64,000 nucleotides of DNA, taken from positions 47,477,880 through 47,541,879 of the forward strand of contig CM036197.1 of the NCBI GenBank assembly GCA_020631735.1, in the 5' to 3' direction. The translations under genes were made by a program, and so were the position numbers. Shown here one piece after another: positions 12,000 through 24,460 of this stretch (within the stretch, counting starts at the first letter, position 1; every line of letters begins with the position of its first letter). The notes below the pieces were generated by a model, which made no database searches, was not told where the DNA came from, and saw only the letters and a list, made by a program, of their open reading frames with translations. The stretch comes from Saccharum officinarum. Lineage: Eukaryota; Streptophyta; Magnoliopsida; Poales; Poaceae.

Positions 12000-14415
12000 C
12001 TCCATAGTGTGATTGGCCTTGGGATGGATCTGGCAGGGACCCTTCAGGGCCTTATTGTAATCCTCCTAATAGTCCCAGCGACCACTTGGCTTCTTAACCG
12101 CGTTAACTTTGTGATCATCCTCACGAGGACGCTTGCCTCTGAAGGCGTTGCGGCGGTCATGCCGCCGATCATAGTTGTCTGGGAAGTTGCGGTTGTCATT
12201 GCGCCGATCACGATCGTTCTGACCACGGTCGTTGCGATTGTTGTCATGGCGCGAAGGCTGTTCGGGGCGTGATGACCCACCGACGTCGTCCTGAATAATT
12301 TTCTCAGCATCATCGGCATCCACGTAGTTCTTGGTGGTAGCGAGCAACTCGGAGACCGTGGTCGGCTGTTTCCGAAGCAGCTTACTTCTGAGGGCATCAT
12401 GATGGTGGAGGCCTTTAATGAAGGCCGAGACTACCTCGTCATGAGAGATCTTGGGGATCTTGAGACGCATATCTGAGAAACGTCGGATGTAGTCGCACAG
12501 TGGTTCGCCCGCTCGATCACGTATGCGCTCGAGGTCATACTTGTTGCCCGGCTGATCACACGTGGCGATAAAATTGTCGATGAAGGCCTGCTTGAGTTGC
12601 GCCCAGCTATCGAATTGGTTCTCTGGTAGACTCAAGAGCCACTAGTGACCTGCTTGATCAAGGACAACTGGAAGATAATTAGCCATTACATGTTCATCAC
12701 CTGCAGCAGACCGGACGGTGATCTCGTAGAGCGTGATCTAGCTTTCAGGGTTCTCCTTACCGTTGTACTTCCTGAGCTTTTCGAGCTTAAAGTTTCATGG
12801 CCATACGACTTGTCAGAGATGAGGAGTGAATTGTTTGAGGCCCGAGGGCTGTGTTCGGTATCATACTAGATGCGGCGCAAGTTCTCGTGGCCTGACGGTC
12901 ATTAGCACAACTAGTGATATGGCTGCAGACGTCATGAGGAGGAAGACTTTGACGAAGATCACGAGGAGGGTTCTGATCGACCTCCTAATCTCGATTGCCG
13001 CGTTGATTGTGGTTATTGTCACGACGACCTCGACCACCATCCTGTCCGCCACTGCCACCGCTGCCACCACCATGTGGATGATTAGGTGGAGGCGGATCGT
13101 CACGATGTTGGCGACTTGGATGTTCTGAAGCACGGGATCGACGGCTTCGACTAGACGCAATGGATGTGCTTGCAGTAGCTCGGGCTCGTTGGGCGAGCTC
13201 GACGGTTTGGCCCATGGCAGTGGTCAGATACGCTTTGATGTCCTCGTGGACCGCGTGGTTTTCTGGCGTGTCTGGTAATCGGTCCAGATTGGCCATGGCC
13301 ACTGCCACGTTGGCGCTTGGGGTCCTGAAAACTTGCCGATCGCCCACTCTATCAAAGGCGTCGGCTAGATCTCGAGGTCAGGGTCCCCTACGATGTGCTT
13401 ATTCTTCTTCAGCCTCCTGATGACGGCATTGGGCGTGGTCGGCGTTACGCTGTTCGCGAAACTGCCGCTGCTCGTCAGTTTCTCCCACGACTAAGGGCTC
13501 GTCATTGCTGACATTGAGCACCATGTCGTCACGTCTAGGTGGAATCCTTGGGATCGGAGAGAAACCCAGAGGGTGTGGTAGTGGATCCAGATCATATTTG
13601 TCGTGGTCGAGGTGTTCAGTCTCGGTGTGGACAGAGTGTGTAGACCCAGTGCTGGAGTCACCATCTTCGGGCAGTGTATGAATCGAGCCTTCATTGTGTT
13701 CCTAGATATCGACCATGTTGACAGCATTGCCCAGTGGTGGTCGAGGTATATCCAGGAAGTACAGATCTAAAACGTGGTCGCGCTCCATGGGACCCACGAA
13801 CAGATGAGGTGTACGATATGCGTACTCGGAAGTAGTGTTTTTTAGGCCGTATGGGAGGGCATGGCGATCCTCCATGAAGACTTGGTACTCAGAGAGCCTG
13901 ATGCTGGGCGTAGGAACTAGGCGAAGGCATACCATACGTCCTTGGGGAGTAGTGGTGACCACTAGATCTGTATCGAAACGTGTTGGACGGCGAGTCCGAA
14001 CTGGTCGGGTAGATCTGTTGTGGTGAAGCTGTACCTGCTCGATAGATTGATTTTGAATGGAATCTACCAAAGTTAGGGTTTTAGAAAGCTTGAGGCCGAC
14101 CTGGTCGATAGCCTCAATTAGGTCGGTGTTGTCGATTGTCCTTCCTTTGTACCAAGGGAGTGGTCGACGAGTTATCGACGTGGCCGGAGCCATTGCTGGG
14201 GTGGTTAGAGCCGTAGCCAGCGTGGTCGGAGTCGTAGCCGATGAAGACGTGGTCGATGCAGATCGAATCTGCAACTCCTTCGTGGCAGCGGCGGTGAAGC
14301 TGTTGACGCCGGTGGTCCAAGTGATCTGGCCGACGGTGAACGAGAGACCGTCCGCCACAGCCGCGGAGTCAGGGATGATGACCATCTTGCTCGCTTTGGG
14401 ATGCTGTACGCACAC
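12000..14415 (-). pseudogene. Gypsy 1 gag, broken
   Basis: Encodes the particle protein. A long N-terminal part (13702-14415, starting two bases inside the primer site) is followed by a spacer with low-complexity Arg/Gly/His-rich sequence (12985-13347) and the Retrotrans_gag core (12066-12635), with the FDSWAQLKQAFIDNFIATC and LCDYIRRFSDMRLKIP blocks. Near 12000-12045 lies a nucleic-acid-binding finger of the C-H-H-C type, CQIHPKANHTMENY, where the last Cys appears to have become Tyr. Stops at about 12064, 12640-12980 and 13700 break it into three or more pieces. Confidence 0.85.
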
Positions 14416-14433
14416 CCCCTACCTGGCGCGCCA
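14416..14433 (-). promoter_or_regulatory. Primer binding site of Gypsy 1
   Basis: In element sense, one base after the 5' LTR, the sequence reads TGGCGCGCCAGGTAGGGG. TGG at this spot is the complement of a tRNA 3' CCA end, as expected for minus-strand priming. I do not assign the tRNA. The gypsy element at 55046 has a related site. Confidence 0.85.
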
Positions 14434-14434
14434 C

Positions 14435-15304
<870 letters not shown>

Positions 15305-15350
15305 CTATTAGGAGCTCAGGGCTTTTAATAGCTATTGAAAGCCCTAGGCC
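15305..15350 (+). repeat. Left terminal inverted repeat with hairpin
   Basis: Starts CTATTAGGAGC. Positions 15319-15344 form a near-perfect palindrome whose arms are GGGCTTT and AAAGCCC around AATAGCTATT. It pairs with 24461-24505 at roughly three bases in four. Confidence 0.6.
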
Positions 15351-15360
15351 AAGTTATAAC

Positions 15361-16231
15361 ATGGGGAATCAGCTGCCCAGCCCGGTCCAATTGGTCAGAC
15401 TAGGCGCACCCCTTCCTTGCCGCAAGACGTGGGACCCACACAGCCTTCCGGTTCAAATGCCGCACCCTCTCCCTCACGGCTGTGTCGGGATTAAAAAGAA
15501 AAGAAAAATCCCCTCCTCTCTCTCATCTTCCAGGCGCCCGATGGCGCACCCTCCCCCGACGACGCTCCTCCCTCGCCGGCTGCGACGGCGCTCTCTCTCC
15601 CGGTGGCGCTCCTCCCTCGCCAGCGACGCTCTTTCCAACGTGGCGCCCCTCCCCAGCGGCCTCCTCGTCGCCCTCTACGTTCGGCTGTAGCTTATCCTCT
15701 TCGTCATCGGCAGTGTCGACGGCGTCCCCTCCCCGAGCAGATCCGGCGGTGACGAATGCGCCCGCCATGTTGGGGCCCTTGGGTGCCGGTGAGGACGGAC
15801 GTGTCGTGCACCTCCTGTAGCATCTCCTCCCTCGTGTGAACTCGCTTCGTTCGGATGCGATCCGGCAGCGGTGCGGCTCGCCCCGCGCGCACGATGCTCC
15901 CTGTCAGCGACGCGGCCCAGCTCGCTCAGATGGCTGCCCCAGCGGCGGAGCGACTCGCCTCGCGTGGATACCAGCCCTGATGGCGTCAACGCGGCCCGCC
16001 TCGCTCTGATGGCGTCCCCCTGCAGCGAAGCTGCAAGCCAAAGCCGGTGGAGGAGGTTGGTCACCTCGCGCTTGAGGAGCCTGCGGCTTGTGGCACAGGG
16101 CCCTTGCAATTTTCCGGCTACGTAGCTCCACCGCTCATGTCCCTAGGCAACAAGCAGCTTCGACGGCAGATCCTGGGAGCACACGGCGGCAGATGGATTA
16201 CTTGAGGCGCGTGTGTTGGGTATTTCTTTTT
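15361..16231 (+). other. GC-rich, first-exon-like segment inside the TIR element
   Basis: High GC with long open frames on both strands, typical of grass 5' gene regions. Plus-strand ATGs at 15361 and 15541 give Arg/Pro/Ser-rich peptides without any domain I know. It is preceded by CT-rich sequence and followed by a T-rich run (16224-16236). It may be a captured gene fragment, as seen in Pack-MULE-type elements, but no donor gene can be named from the sequence alone. Confidence 0.35.
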
Positions 16232-16284
16232 TTTTTCAAGTTGAAAGGCGCAGAGCGCAAACGATTAAGGAGAGGATGTCAGAC

Positions 16285-16396
16285 GAGAGACCTTTCGTGC
16301 CCTTTATGTCTCTTTATGTGTCTCTCTGTTTCTCGTCTCTTTTGGGTTTCATCTCTAGCCTACCTCAACTTGCTTTGGACAAAAGACTATGTTGTT
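16285..16396 (+). mobile_element. 3'-end fragment of an RTE-type LINE
   Basis: About 110 bp matching the 3' untranslated end of the RTE LINE at 20840-20950, including GGGTTTCATCTCTAGCCTAC and the GACAAAAG block just before a short TTG tail. Only the tail is present, which is common for RTE insertions. The MITE at 16400 sits directly at its end. Confidence 0.75.
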
Positions 16397-16399
16397 AAT

Positions 16400-16642
16400 G
16401 GCTGTGTTTAGATCCCTGAAAAGGGGAAAAAAGTACTGTAGCACGTTTTAGCTTTATTTGGCAAATAGTGTCCAACCGTTGACTAATTAGGTTCAAAACG
16501 TTCGTCTCGCAAAGTACAACCAAGCTGTACAATTAGTTTTTGATTTTATCTACATTTAGTACTCCATGCATGTATCGCAAGTTTGATGTGACGGGAAATC
16601 TTTTTTTCGCATAGTATTTTTTTTGAGGAACTGAACACAGCC
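16400..16642. mobile_element. Tourist-like MITE 1
   Basis: 243 bp with terminal inverted repeats GGCTGTGTTTAG / CTGAACACAGCC and the 3-bp duplication AAT on both sides. The body shares the blocks GTTCGTCTCGCAAAGTACAA and TTTAGTACTCCATGCATGT with the MITE at 27580. PIF/Harbinger-derived Tourist elements make 3-bp duplications. No coding capacity. Confidence 0.85.
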
Positions 16643-16645
16643 AAT

Positions 16646-19600
16646 GTTTGAAAGGCGCTGAGATTTCGTGTTTGGATGAGATTTCTTCTCCTATACCATC
16701 CCGTATTCAAGTCTGACAATGAATGAATGCCGATGTTGATATTTCGTATTTTTTTAGTTGGACATAACATCTTGCGGGGATGAACAGGTTTACAAGAGTG
16801 AACGTGAAGGCATTTCTTTTTTTTTCTCTTTTTCATTCCATGTGAATAAAGTTGATTTTCTTTTTCAATACATAGAAATTGAAACTTTTTCCTAAAATTA
16901 TTAGATCGTTGGACGCATAAAATTTGAAGTATTTTGGCATAAAAATCACAATAGCAATACGAGTTTTAATCTCTTTTTTTGGCCGTGATTTTTCTATTCT
17001 ATGACTTTCGTCGATGGCGGCAAGAACAATACAAATTCGATAAAAAAACTATGATTTTTCCAGATAAGTAGCATTGATTTTGCATTAAATTAGTTGGCTT
17101 TAATTTCATGAATAGGTTTCTGCACCTGCTAAAACAAGTTTTTATGTCTTTCTCGCCGTTGTAAGGTCTCTACGCCTGCTAAAATATGTTTCTATGCCTC
17201 GTGTTGTTATTACTGTTTTTATGTTTTTTCTTTGATATGATGTGCTATGAAATTGAAGCCTTAATTTGTGGTCATGGGGCATGTATTCTATACATTGTTG
17301 AAATAAATTTATATACATTATTAGAGCACATTTCTATATATTGTTGGAGCAGTTATTGGAGTAATAGCTTGTATGATCCTTGTGACGTGTTATTAGCTTG
17401 TTCAAATTATTTATGCTTCTAGTTCGTTGCTTTTGGGTCCCTATGCTAGTATGCATAAGTTTCTATGCTTGTCGATGGCTGCGAGAACAACACAAATTTG
17501 ACCAAAAAATCTAGAAAAAATCATGGCAAAAAATCTGGAAAAATCATAACTTTTTGGTCAAATTCAACATATATTGTTTGAATAGCATCTACACAATTTT
17601 ATACATTGTTGGTACACAATTCTACACAATTTACGGCGGCGCGGCACACCATCAGCACGGCGGCCATGATTTCTCAATAGAATCCTTTTATGCTTTGATT
17701 TCTGTGGAGTGATGAGAATTTCCGACCATGATTTTCTCTATGCTGAACTTTCGGTCATGATTTTTTGCATTAATGTTGTAGACATTAATTTCACGAATAG
17801 ATTTTTACGCATACTAAAACATGTTTCTATGCATGGCTCTGAATAACTAATCATTGTTTTGATGTTGTAGGAACTGGAGCAGGAAGAAGAGGGACACACT
17901 GGAAATTAAAGTCCATGTGATCGATTTGGATTTTTTTTCATGCATTTTGCTCTTGTTTTTATGCATTCTAATTTGGGTAACCATGATGTGCGGCTAGACA
18001 AGAGTCACTGCCACGAGATCGGCTGAACTAGCTGCCTGTACCATGTATTGGATGATTCTATGCACCTCCATGTTTATTTCTATGCATGTTAGGACCGGAG
18101 GCGTAGGCATGGGCATGGTAGCTCTGCGCACTTCACGACTAGTGGACGCATGAGATTTGGTGTCGGCAGCCAAGCGATGCTTGGTGAGTGATTTTCTATT
18201 TGTTTTTCCAATCAACATGACGCAGTCCATGGCGGTGCTGGTGCGAATCAGCGGTGGCAGTTGGTGGGGTGGAAAACGGCAACGGCGCGGCATGACGTGA
18301 CCAAGGATTTGCATTTTGTTTTGCTGTTTTTTTCGCGACCATATGTTTGCTGTTTTTTGTGTTCTTATGCGTGTGTGCATAAGTTTCTATGCACACAATG
18401 GAACAGTTTTATGTATTTTTGTGTTTTTATGCTCGTGAGTATAAGTTCTATGCCTGCTTCCACAACTGCATACTTCGGAAATATTGCCATGTTGGATGAG
18501 TAGCTGAAATTCTGAATACTGAGTTTTGCTGGAAATGTCAGTGGCAATTTCAATGCATAGCAATGCAAGCGCAAGAGTGTATTTTGATTTTTATGCATTT
18601 CCATGATGGTGTTGCAAGGGGCGGCGGCGGTGGTGCTCGTTCCGGGTGACTGGGTGAGGGTGACGGCAGGGCCCTTCTGGACCCATTCAGCTGCCGGACA
18701 TGCGGAGCCTGTGTGACTATGGCTACTTCACCGTCGGCATGTACTAGTACAACACCATGTGGGTAAGTGCTCCTAATTAGTACGACACCATCTAGCTAGG
18801 TTGCAAATTTTGATTTTTCTTACTATGTGTCTATAAATGGTAGATTGGATCTTGCGATTCCTATTGCTATTCATCAACTTGATTAATAAATTGGTTTCTA
18901 ATTGGCCATCGGGCGATTCGATATATTATGTACAGCCAGTGATGTATTAGTTGCCGTGAAGCTGCAGCTGCTTGGTGCTGGTAATTTCATTGCCGTGCAG
19001 CTGCTTTTTTGTGAGTGCATATCTTGTGTAGTGATCTGAAAAAGGTTGCGGCAGCGAGATCTGACAGTAGGGTGAATTGTATACTTAGTTGCACTGGTTT
19101 CTATGCATGGTGGAACTGTGATTTTCGAAGATACTGGGTGATTTGTATGCTTAGAATAGGTGCATGGTCGCTGTGAGGATTGCATAGAAATTCAGTGCCC
19201 GGATCTATGCTCATTGCTCAATTTCACCACACACGATTGGACATCGTTGGGATGCCAAAGGGAGGAATGAGCATTGCTTTGGGGGCTGTTTCCTGGTGCG
19301 GTGGGAATCGTCCGCTCACATTTGGTAATTATTAGGTAGAAAAAATGACTTTTTTAGTGAAATTGATTTCTATGTATTGTGTCTCAGGCCCACAAAACAA
19401 TCTATGCAGATATCTGTCATCAGCTTATAGATCCATTTCTTCACGATTATCGGGTGATGTGATTTTAACTGGCATTTTAATTCACCTATTACGATTAACC
19501 TAAGTGGTACGTTAAAAATCTTTTACTTAATTCATAGATTTTATGCATTCAGGCGAGGAAGGCCATCGTCTTGCAGCAACCTTTTACTGCGTATCGTTAG

Positions 19601-19939
19601 TTATTCATGTTTCTTTTTATACATTGTTAGAACAATTTTCTATGCATTATCAGAAATGTTTATTTACATTCTCATAGCACATTTCTATACATTGTTGTTG
19701 GCTGCAGGTGATGTGGCATTACTTATTGCTGAGGATCTCCACACGATGAGCAGGGAGGCAATCAGCTCCAGAGGCAGCTAGGTATCTTGTGTATATACTT
19801 ATCCATCTGAAATCTTATCCGTCGAGCAAGAAATCATCTAGAATTCTATACACTATTGGAGCAAAAATTATACATTGTTGGAACCTGCATTGGATGACAT
19901 TTCTATACTTGTTGAACGTAGGTGTCTTTTTTAAATTGT
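16646..19939. repeat. AT-rich stretch with dispersed TATGCA motifs
   Basis: No protein domain is recognisable. Short phrases such as TTTCTATGCAT, TTTTTATGCATT and TATACATTGTTGGAACA recur at irregular spacing. Three longer blocks are repeated in direct orientation in the second half of the element: 17808-17923 with 23205-23332, 18221-18345 with 22001-22125, and 19590-19706 with 21662-21775. Confidence 0.6.
18605..18769 (+). other. Candidate captured exon
   Basis: A GC-richer island in the AT-rich element that ends in a good donor, TGGGTAAGT (about 18766-18773). One frame reads LVPGDWVRVTAGPF, which resembles a KOW-type loop; a second frame reads DMRSLCDYGYFTVGMY with a TAG shortly after. There is no continuous protein, so this is at most an exon remnant. 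Confidence 0.2.
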
Positions 19940-19955
19940 AGACAAAAACGTTTTT

Positions 19956-20834
19956 AACATGTGATGGCGACACCAGTGACTTTCCAATTAAAATAGAACT
20001 GTATCAGGGGTCAGCTTTGAGCCCTTATTTATTTGCTTTGGTGATGGATGAGGTCACAAAGGACATACAAGGTGATATCCCTTGGTGTATGCTCTTTGCT
20101 GATGATGTGGTGCTAGTTGATGACAGTAGGGCGGGGATAATAGGAAGTTAGAACTATAGAGGCACACGTTAGAGTTGAAAGAGTTAAGACTTAATAGGAC
20201 TAAGACCGAGTACATGAGGTGCGATTTCAGCGTGACTAGGCATGAGGAGGGAGACGTTAGCCTCGATGGGCAAGTGGTGGCCAAGGAGGATACAAAAGGA
20301 TGGAGACATTGATGAAGATGTTAGGCATAGAATTTCAGCTGGCTGGTGAAATGGCGTCAAGCTTCTGGCGTTCTCTGTGACAAAAGAGTGCCTCAGAAGC
20401 TGAAAGATAAGTTCTATAGGACGGCGATTCGTCCGACGATGTTATACGATGCTGAGTGTTGGCCTACAAAAAGGCGACATGTCCAACAATTGAGTGTAAC
20501 AGAGATGCGTATGTTGCGTTGGTGTTGTGGGCACACAAGGAGGGATAGAGTCCGGAACGACGATATTCGGGATGGGGTTAGGGTGACACCAATTGAGGAG
20601 AAATTGATTCAACATCGGTTGATATGGTTTGGACATGTCCAACGGAGGCCTCCTGAGGCGCCAGTGCGTAGTGGAGTTCTAAAGCGGGCCGATAATGTAA
20701 AGAGCGGTAGAGGCCGACCTAAACTAACTTGGGACGAGTCCGTTAAGAGAGATCTTAAGGAGTGGAATATGTCCAAGGATTTAGCTATGGACAGGAGCGC
20801 TTGGAGATTGGCAATCAACGTGCTTGAACCGTGA
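19956..20834 (+). pseudogene. RTE reverse transcriptase C-terminal part, broken
   Basis: The product would be the RT of an RTE-clade LINE. The first part reads DGDTSDFPIKIELYQGSALS, then ALVMDEVTKDIQGDIPWCML and the FADD catalytic box (20095-20106). Frameshifts near 20135 and 20300 disrupt it. From 20346 to the stop at 20834 the frame is open and shows the typical RTE C-terminus: TMLYDAECWPTKRRHVQQLS, MRMLRWCCGHTRRDRVRN and GRGRPKLTWDESVKRDLKEW. The N-terminal endonuclease and most of the RT are absent through 5' truncation. Confidence 0.9.
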
Positions 20835-20970
20835 CCTCTTTTTGTCTTGTGCCCTTTATATCCCTTTATGTGTCTTCCTGTTTCTCGTCTCTTTTGGGTT
20901 TCATCTCTAGCCTACCCCAACTTGCTTGGGACAAAAGGCTATGTTATTGTTGTTGTTGTTATTGTTGTTG
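19956..20970 (+). mobile_element. 5'-truncated RTE-type LINE
   Basis: 1,015 bp flanked by a perfect 16-bp target duplication AGACAAAAACGTTTTT (19940-19955 and 20971-20986). The 3' end is the TTG-repeat tail characteristic of plant RTE elements (20941-20970). The copy begins inside the reverse transcriptase, as expected from incomplete target-primed reverse transcription. The target duplication shows that the insertion was into pre-existing TIR-element sequence. Confidence 0.95.
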
Positions 20971-20986
20971 AGACAAAAACGTTTTT

Positions 20987-23616
20987 GCCATAAGCCGAGT
21001 AGCCGAGCATATCATCTGAAGCCGCTCGCCCTACATCTGATTGGAGAGCAGCCCCTCCACCTGTGCACGTGCTTTTCTGAATTGCTGGACGAACACTTGC
21101 AGGCAGTGGATAGGCAGCTTGTCCAGCGGCAAGTGCAAAGCTTGATTGCGCCTTGCTTTTAAATCTTGTGTTGTCTGGAAGCAATCAATGATTGCCATTC
21201 TAAGTCATGTTCACGTAATTGATTTTGTCCTTCCAACAGTGTTGCATGTGGCTGAATTTTTATGCATTTTCTTTATTTTTGGCTGCAAGAGATGCGGCAT
21301 CGCAGTCTTGTGTGCTGGTGCATAATTATTATGAATGTTATCATTGCTTTTTATGCGATTGCATGTTGATGATGCTTTTTTATGCAACATGAATGGGAGC
21401 TTCATCACCATGCCGCACGGTGATATGAATCTGCCGACGAAGGTGATTTTTCATATTATGCACAATTGCAATATGCCCACCACACATAACCTGTTAAGTT
21501 GAACGCCTAGCAGCATGCAAGACATTGTGTGTTAAATTTTTTATGCTTATGACCGTGTGTCTATGTGATGTGAATACAAATTGTGAATTAGATTTTTTTT
21601 AGGGATATCAGCCACTAGTGCTAGAAAGTCATGTGTTTATGCGGCACAGTAGCCGTCTAGATCATGTTCTGTTATTCATGTTTCTTTTTATACATTGTTG
21701 AAACAAATTTTTATGGATCATCGGAACACATTTCTATACATTATCGGAGCATATTCTATACATTATTGTTGGCAGCATAGTATAGATCCTGATTATTTTC
21801 TATGCTTGCATCTTCAATTTTTCTAGTACTAGCATCAATGTGAGTTTCTATTGTACCATTAGTGAGTTTCTATGTATATAAGTTGGTAAATGAAGATGTT
21901 TAAAATTACTTTTACGCTTCTTAGGCCAACCTTGTAAGCAAGCAAGCAATTCTTTTTTACTTCAAAGACAATGCTTTGTATGTAGGCGAGCGGCCCGGTG
22001 CATGACACAGTCCACGCGGCAGCCCTTGGTGCAAATCAGTGGTGGCGGCTGGTGGTCTGGACAACAGCAGTTGCGTGGTTTGGTCAAGGACATCTTCCAC
22101 GGGTCCACTTTCAATTTTTGTGCTTCTTGTGCCACAATTTGTATGCCTTGAATTTTTATGTTTTGATTTGATTTAGTTGGAGCCTTGCAAGAATTGCGGC
22201 AAATGAAGAGCTAGCAATGCAAGCAAGCATACGTTTATTGCTGAGAGATGATTTTTATGTGATTGCTTAACACTTTTGATGCTAGTTTTTTCCCTCACCA
22301 ATGCTAGTTTTGTTCCAAAAAAATATTTTTGCTTTCCTTTGGTTACTATGCTTACATGCATAAATTTTCATGCATTCTTTATGTGATTTATCATGTCTGG
22401 CTGCGGCGCAGCCTGATCGAAGGTGCCTGATTTATCGTGCAGGGATCCAGGATGGAGGTTTGGTTTGGGTGATGATGCAAGGATAGCCATGGCGTGCGGC
22501 ATGCTTGGGCTTCGAGCAAGCAGCAGGTGTCCGCTTTCAATTTCTTTTTATTTTTTAATCATTGTTTCTTTGCTTGCTTGTTGATGCCCCCTGTGAACTT
22601 CTTCTTTAGGCACTATGAGGATGCATCAACGGCAGAGTGGCAGGCACGGTGAGCATCTGGAGCCCCTCACGAGCACTGCAGCTCGCAATAGATGTCTGTT
22701 TTTTTTCTCTTGTTACCATAATCCATTTCACTATGTTCAGTGTGTTTGTACGCATTGTTGATTTTCTATGAATGCATAATAATTGTTGTTTTTATACATG
22801 GTATAACACTTATTTGTTTCTCCTAAATTGCTAGCCTCCAATTGGTATGATTAAATAATATTTATGTTTTTGTTTCCCCAACTATGCTATGAACTTATAA
22901 ATTTTATGCATTCATTTCTTATCTATTACGCACTGCTTGGTTTATTAGCTATGCACTGTTTGTAAAATCACTAAGCTATTAAACTCTACTTTTTATTCAA
23001 CATTTGTTTACAATTTTATGCATCATTATGCAGCTATACTACTTGGACTAGATAAAAGTTTTATGTTCTGATTTGTGTGGTTTTATACTTGGACAATGAC
23101 CGTGGATATTAATGCATTTTTAGAACCTTTTTATATACATATGCAATAAAGAATATTAATGTATCCAGCGTGAGACAATTTTACTTTTTTGCACTTGAAT
23201 GCATAAGCTACGTACTCGCACTTCTATGCATCGCTCTGGATTAATAATCATTGTTTGGATCTTACAGGAAATGGAGCAGCAAGAATGAGAGGAAGAAGAG
23301 GGACACACTCGAAATTGAAGTCCATGTGATCGGGGAAATGTAGCGGTCTGACCCCGGGGCATGGCGGCTGCGTGGCCCGAGACGAGGGCACGACGGCGTA
23401 GTGTGATCTTTGATGTAGCCGATGGGTTAATGTAAATAGTTAGTTTGCTATATGTTGTGTTTATACGCTTGAATGAGATGAGTTATATACGTGTTGTGGG
23501 TTGGTACCATTACAGTTATAGATAGTGCACACCTTGTGTGTTGTAAGGGTTATATACATTGTTGACTAGGTTTCTATTTCATCGAATTACTAATTTCTAT
23601 GCAATGTTGGCGTCAA
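20987..23616. repeat. Right half of the TIR element, TATGCA-rich
   Basis: AT-rich with the same motif set as 16646-19939 and with the partner copies of three duplicated blocks (21662-21775, 22001-22125 and 23205-23332). A GC-richer patch at 20990-21170 has an open frame on each strand but no recognised domain; it may be an exon remnant. No transposase found. Confidence 0.55.
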
Positions 23617-24085
23617 GATCGTTTCTATGCATCTTGACTATTGACTCTACGAATCGGATCATCATCACGTGATACTTTTCAAATTTCAAATCGGCCATCA
23701 TGTATGCATCTTGACCAATTACTATATGCATCCAATTTGTCATCATGTGGCACAATTTAATTTTTAAATTTATAAATTTTAAACCTTTGTATGCATCTTT
23801 GACCAGTGATTATGTAATTTTTTTCAAACCTTTTGTATGCATCTTGACCAGTGACTATATGCATCCAATCGGCCATCACGTGGCATGATTCAAATGATTA
23901 TATGCATCCAATCGGCCATCACGTGGCACGATTTAAATTTTAAATTTATCAATTTTAAACCTTTGTATGCATCTTGACCAGTGACTATATGCAATATTTC
24001 TCAAACCTTTTGTATGCATCTTGACCAGTGACTATATGCATCCAATCGGCCATCACGTGGCATGATTCAAATTTTAAATTTATGA
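23617..24085 (+). repeat. Degenerate tandem array near right end of TIR element
   Basis: Repeats of a compound unit built from TATGCATCTTGACCAGTGAC, TATATGCATCCAATCGGCCA, ATCACGTGGCATGATT and an AAATTTTAAATTTAT tract. Four to five partial copies are present, with variable spacing of roughly 70-150 bp. CACGTG, a core bHLH/bZIP-type E/G-box, is included in most copies. Confidence 0.7.
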
Positions 24086-24460
24086 ATTTTAAAAAAGTTC
24101 AAAAATATATTCACAATGGGTCTTGAATCGTGCACAAAAATGTCAGGAGTTTAATGGTGAAAATCGTTTTGAATCAGATGCTTCATTGAGGAATTATCGC
24201 GAAAAAACAGAAGAAATTAAAGTAGACGCATGCATGTCAGCCTGTGTCAGGTGGCGGGCCTGCTCGCGGAAAGATTTTTATGTGGCAACGAACTGGTTTT
24301 AATTCACTCAACCACTGATTTTTATGGATCGTCGCGACAAAAATGTTTTTGCGCAGTCAGACATGAGATACATCTTGTTGGCTGGGTCTCTAGGTCCCCA
24401 CCTGCGCATGTCAGGCCAGCTGCACGCGTGTCAGCTAACTAGAGGGTCGGTGGGATGGCT

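Noticed and set aside
11838..12272. Plus-strand hydrophobic frame resembling a membrane protein
   Set aside because: It is the complement of gag sequence rich in Asp and Asn codons, which read as Val and Ile on the other strand. Not a gene.
12826..13160. Hydrophobic frames on both strands opposite gag
   Set aside because: Shadow of the Arg/Gly/His-rich gag linker.
15523..16131. Long open frames on both strands in the GC-rich patch
   Set aside because: High GC lowers stop frequency in all frames. No domain or codon pattern favours one of them, so no CDS is called.
20987..21170. Open frames right of the RTE LINE
   Set aside because: Both strands are open in a short GC-richer patch with no domain; at most an exon remnant.
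23617..24085. Satellite or centromere repeat
   Set aside because: Too few and too irregular copies, and confined to one end of the TIR element.
23617..24085. CRISPR-like array
   Set aside because: Repeats and spacers are degenerate and AT-rich in a plant genome; there is no regular spacing and no cas gene.
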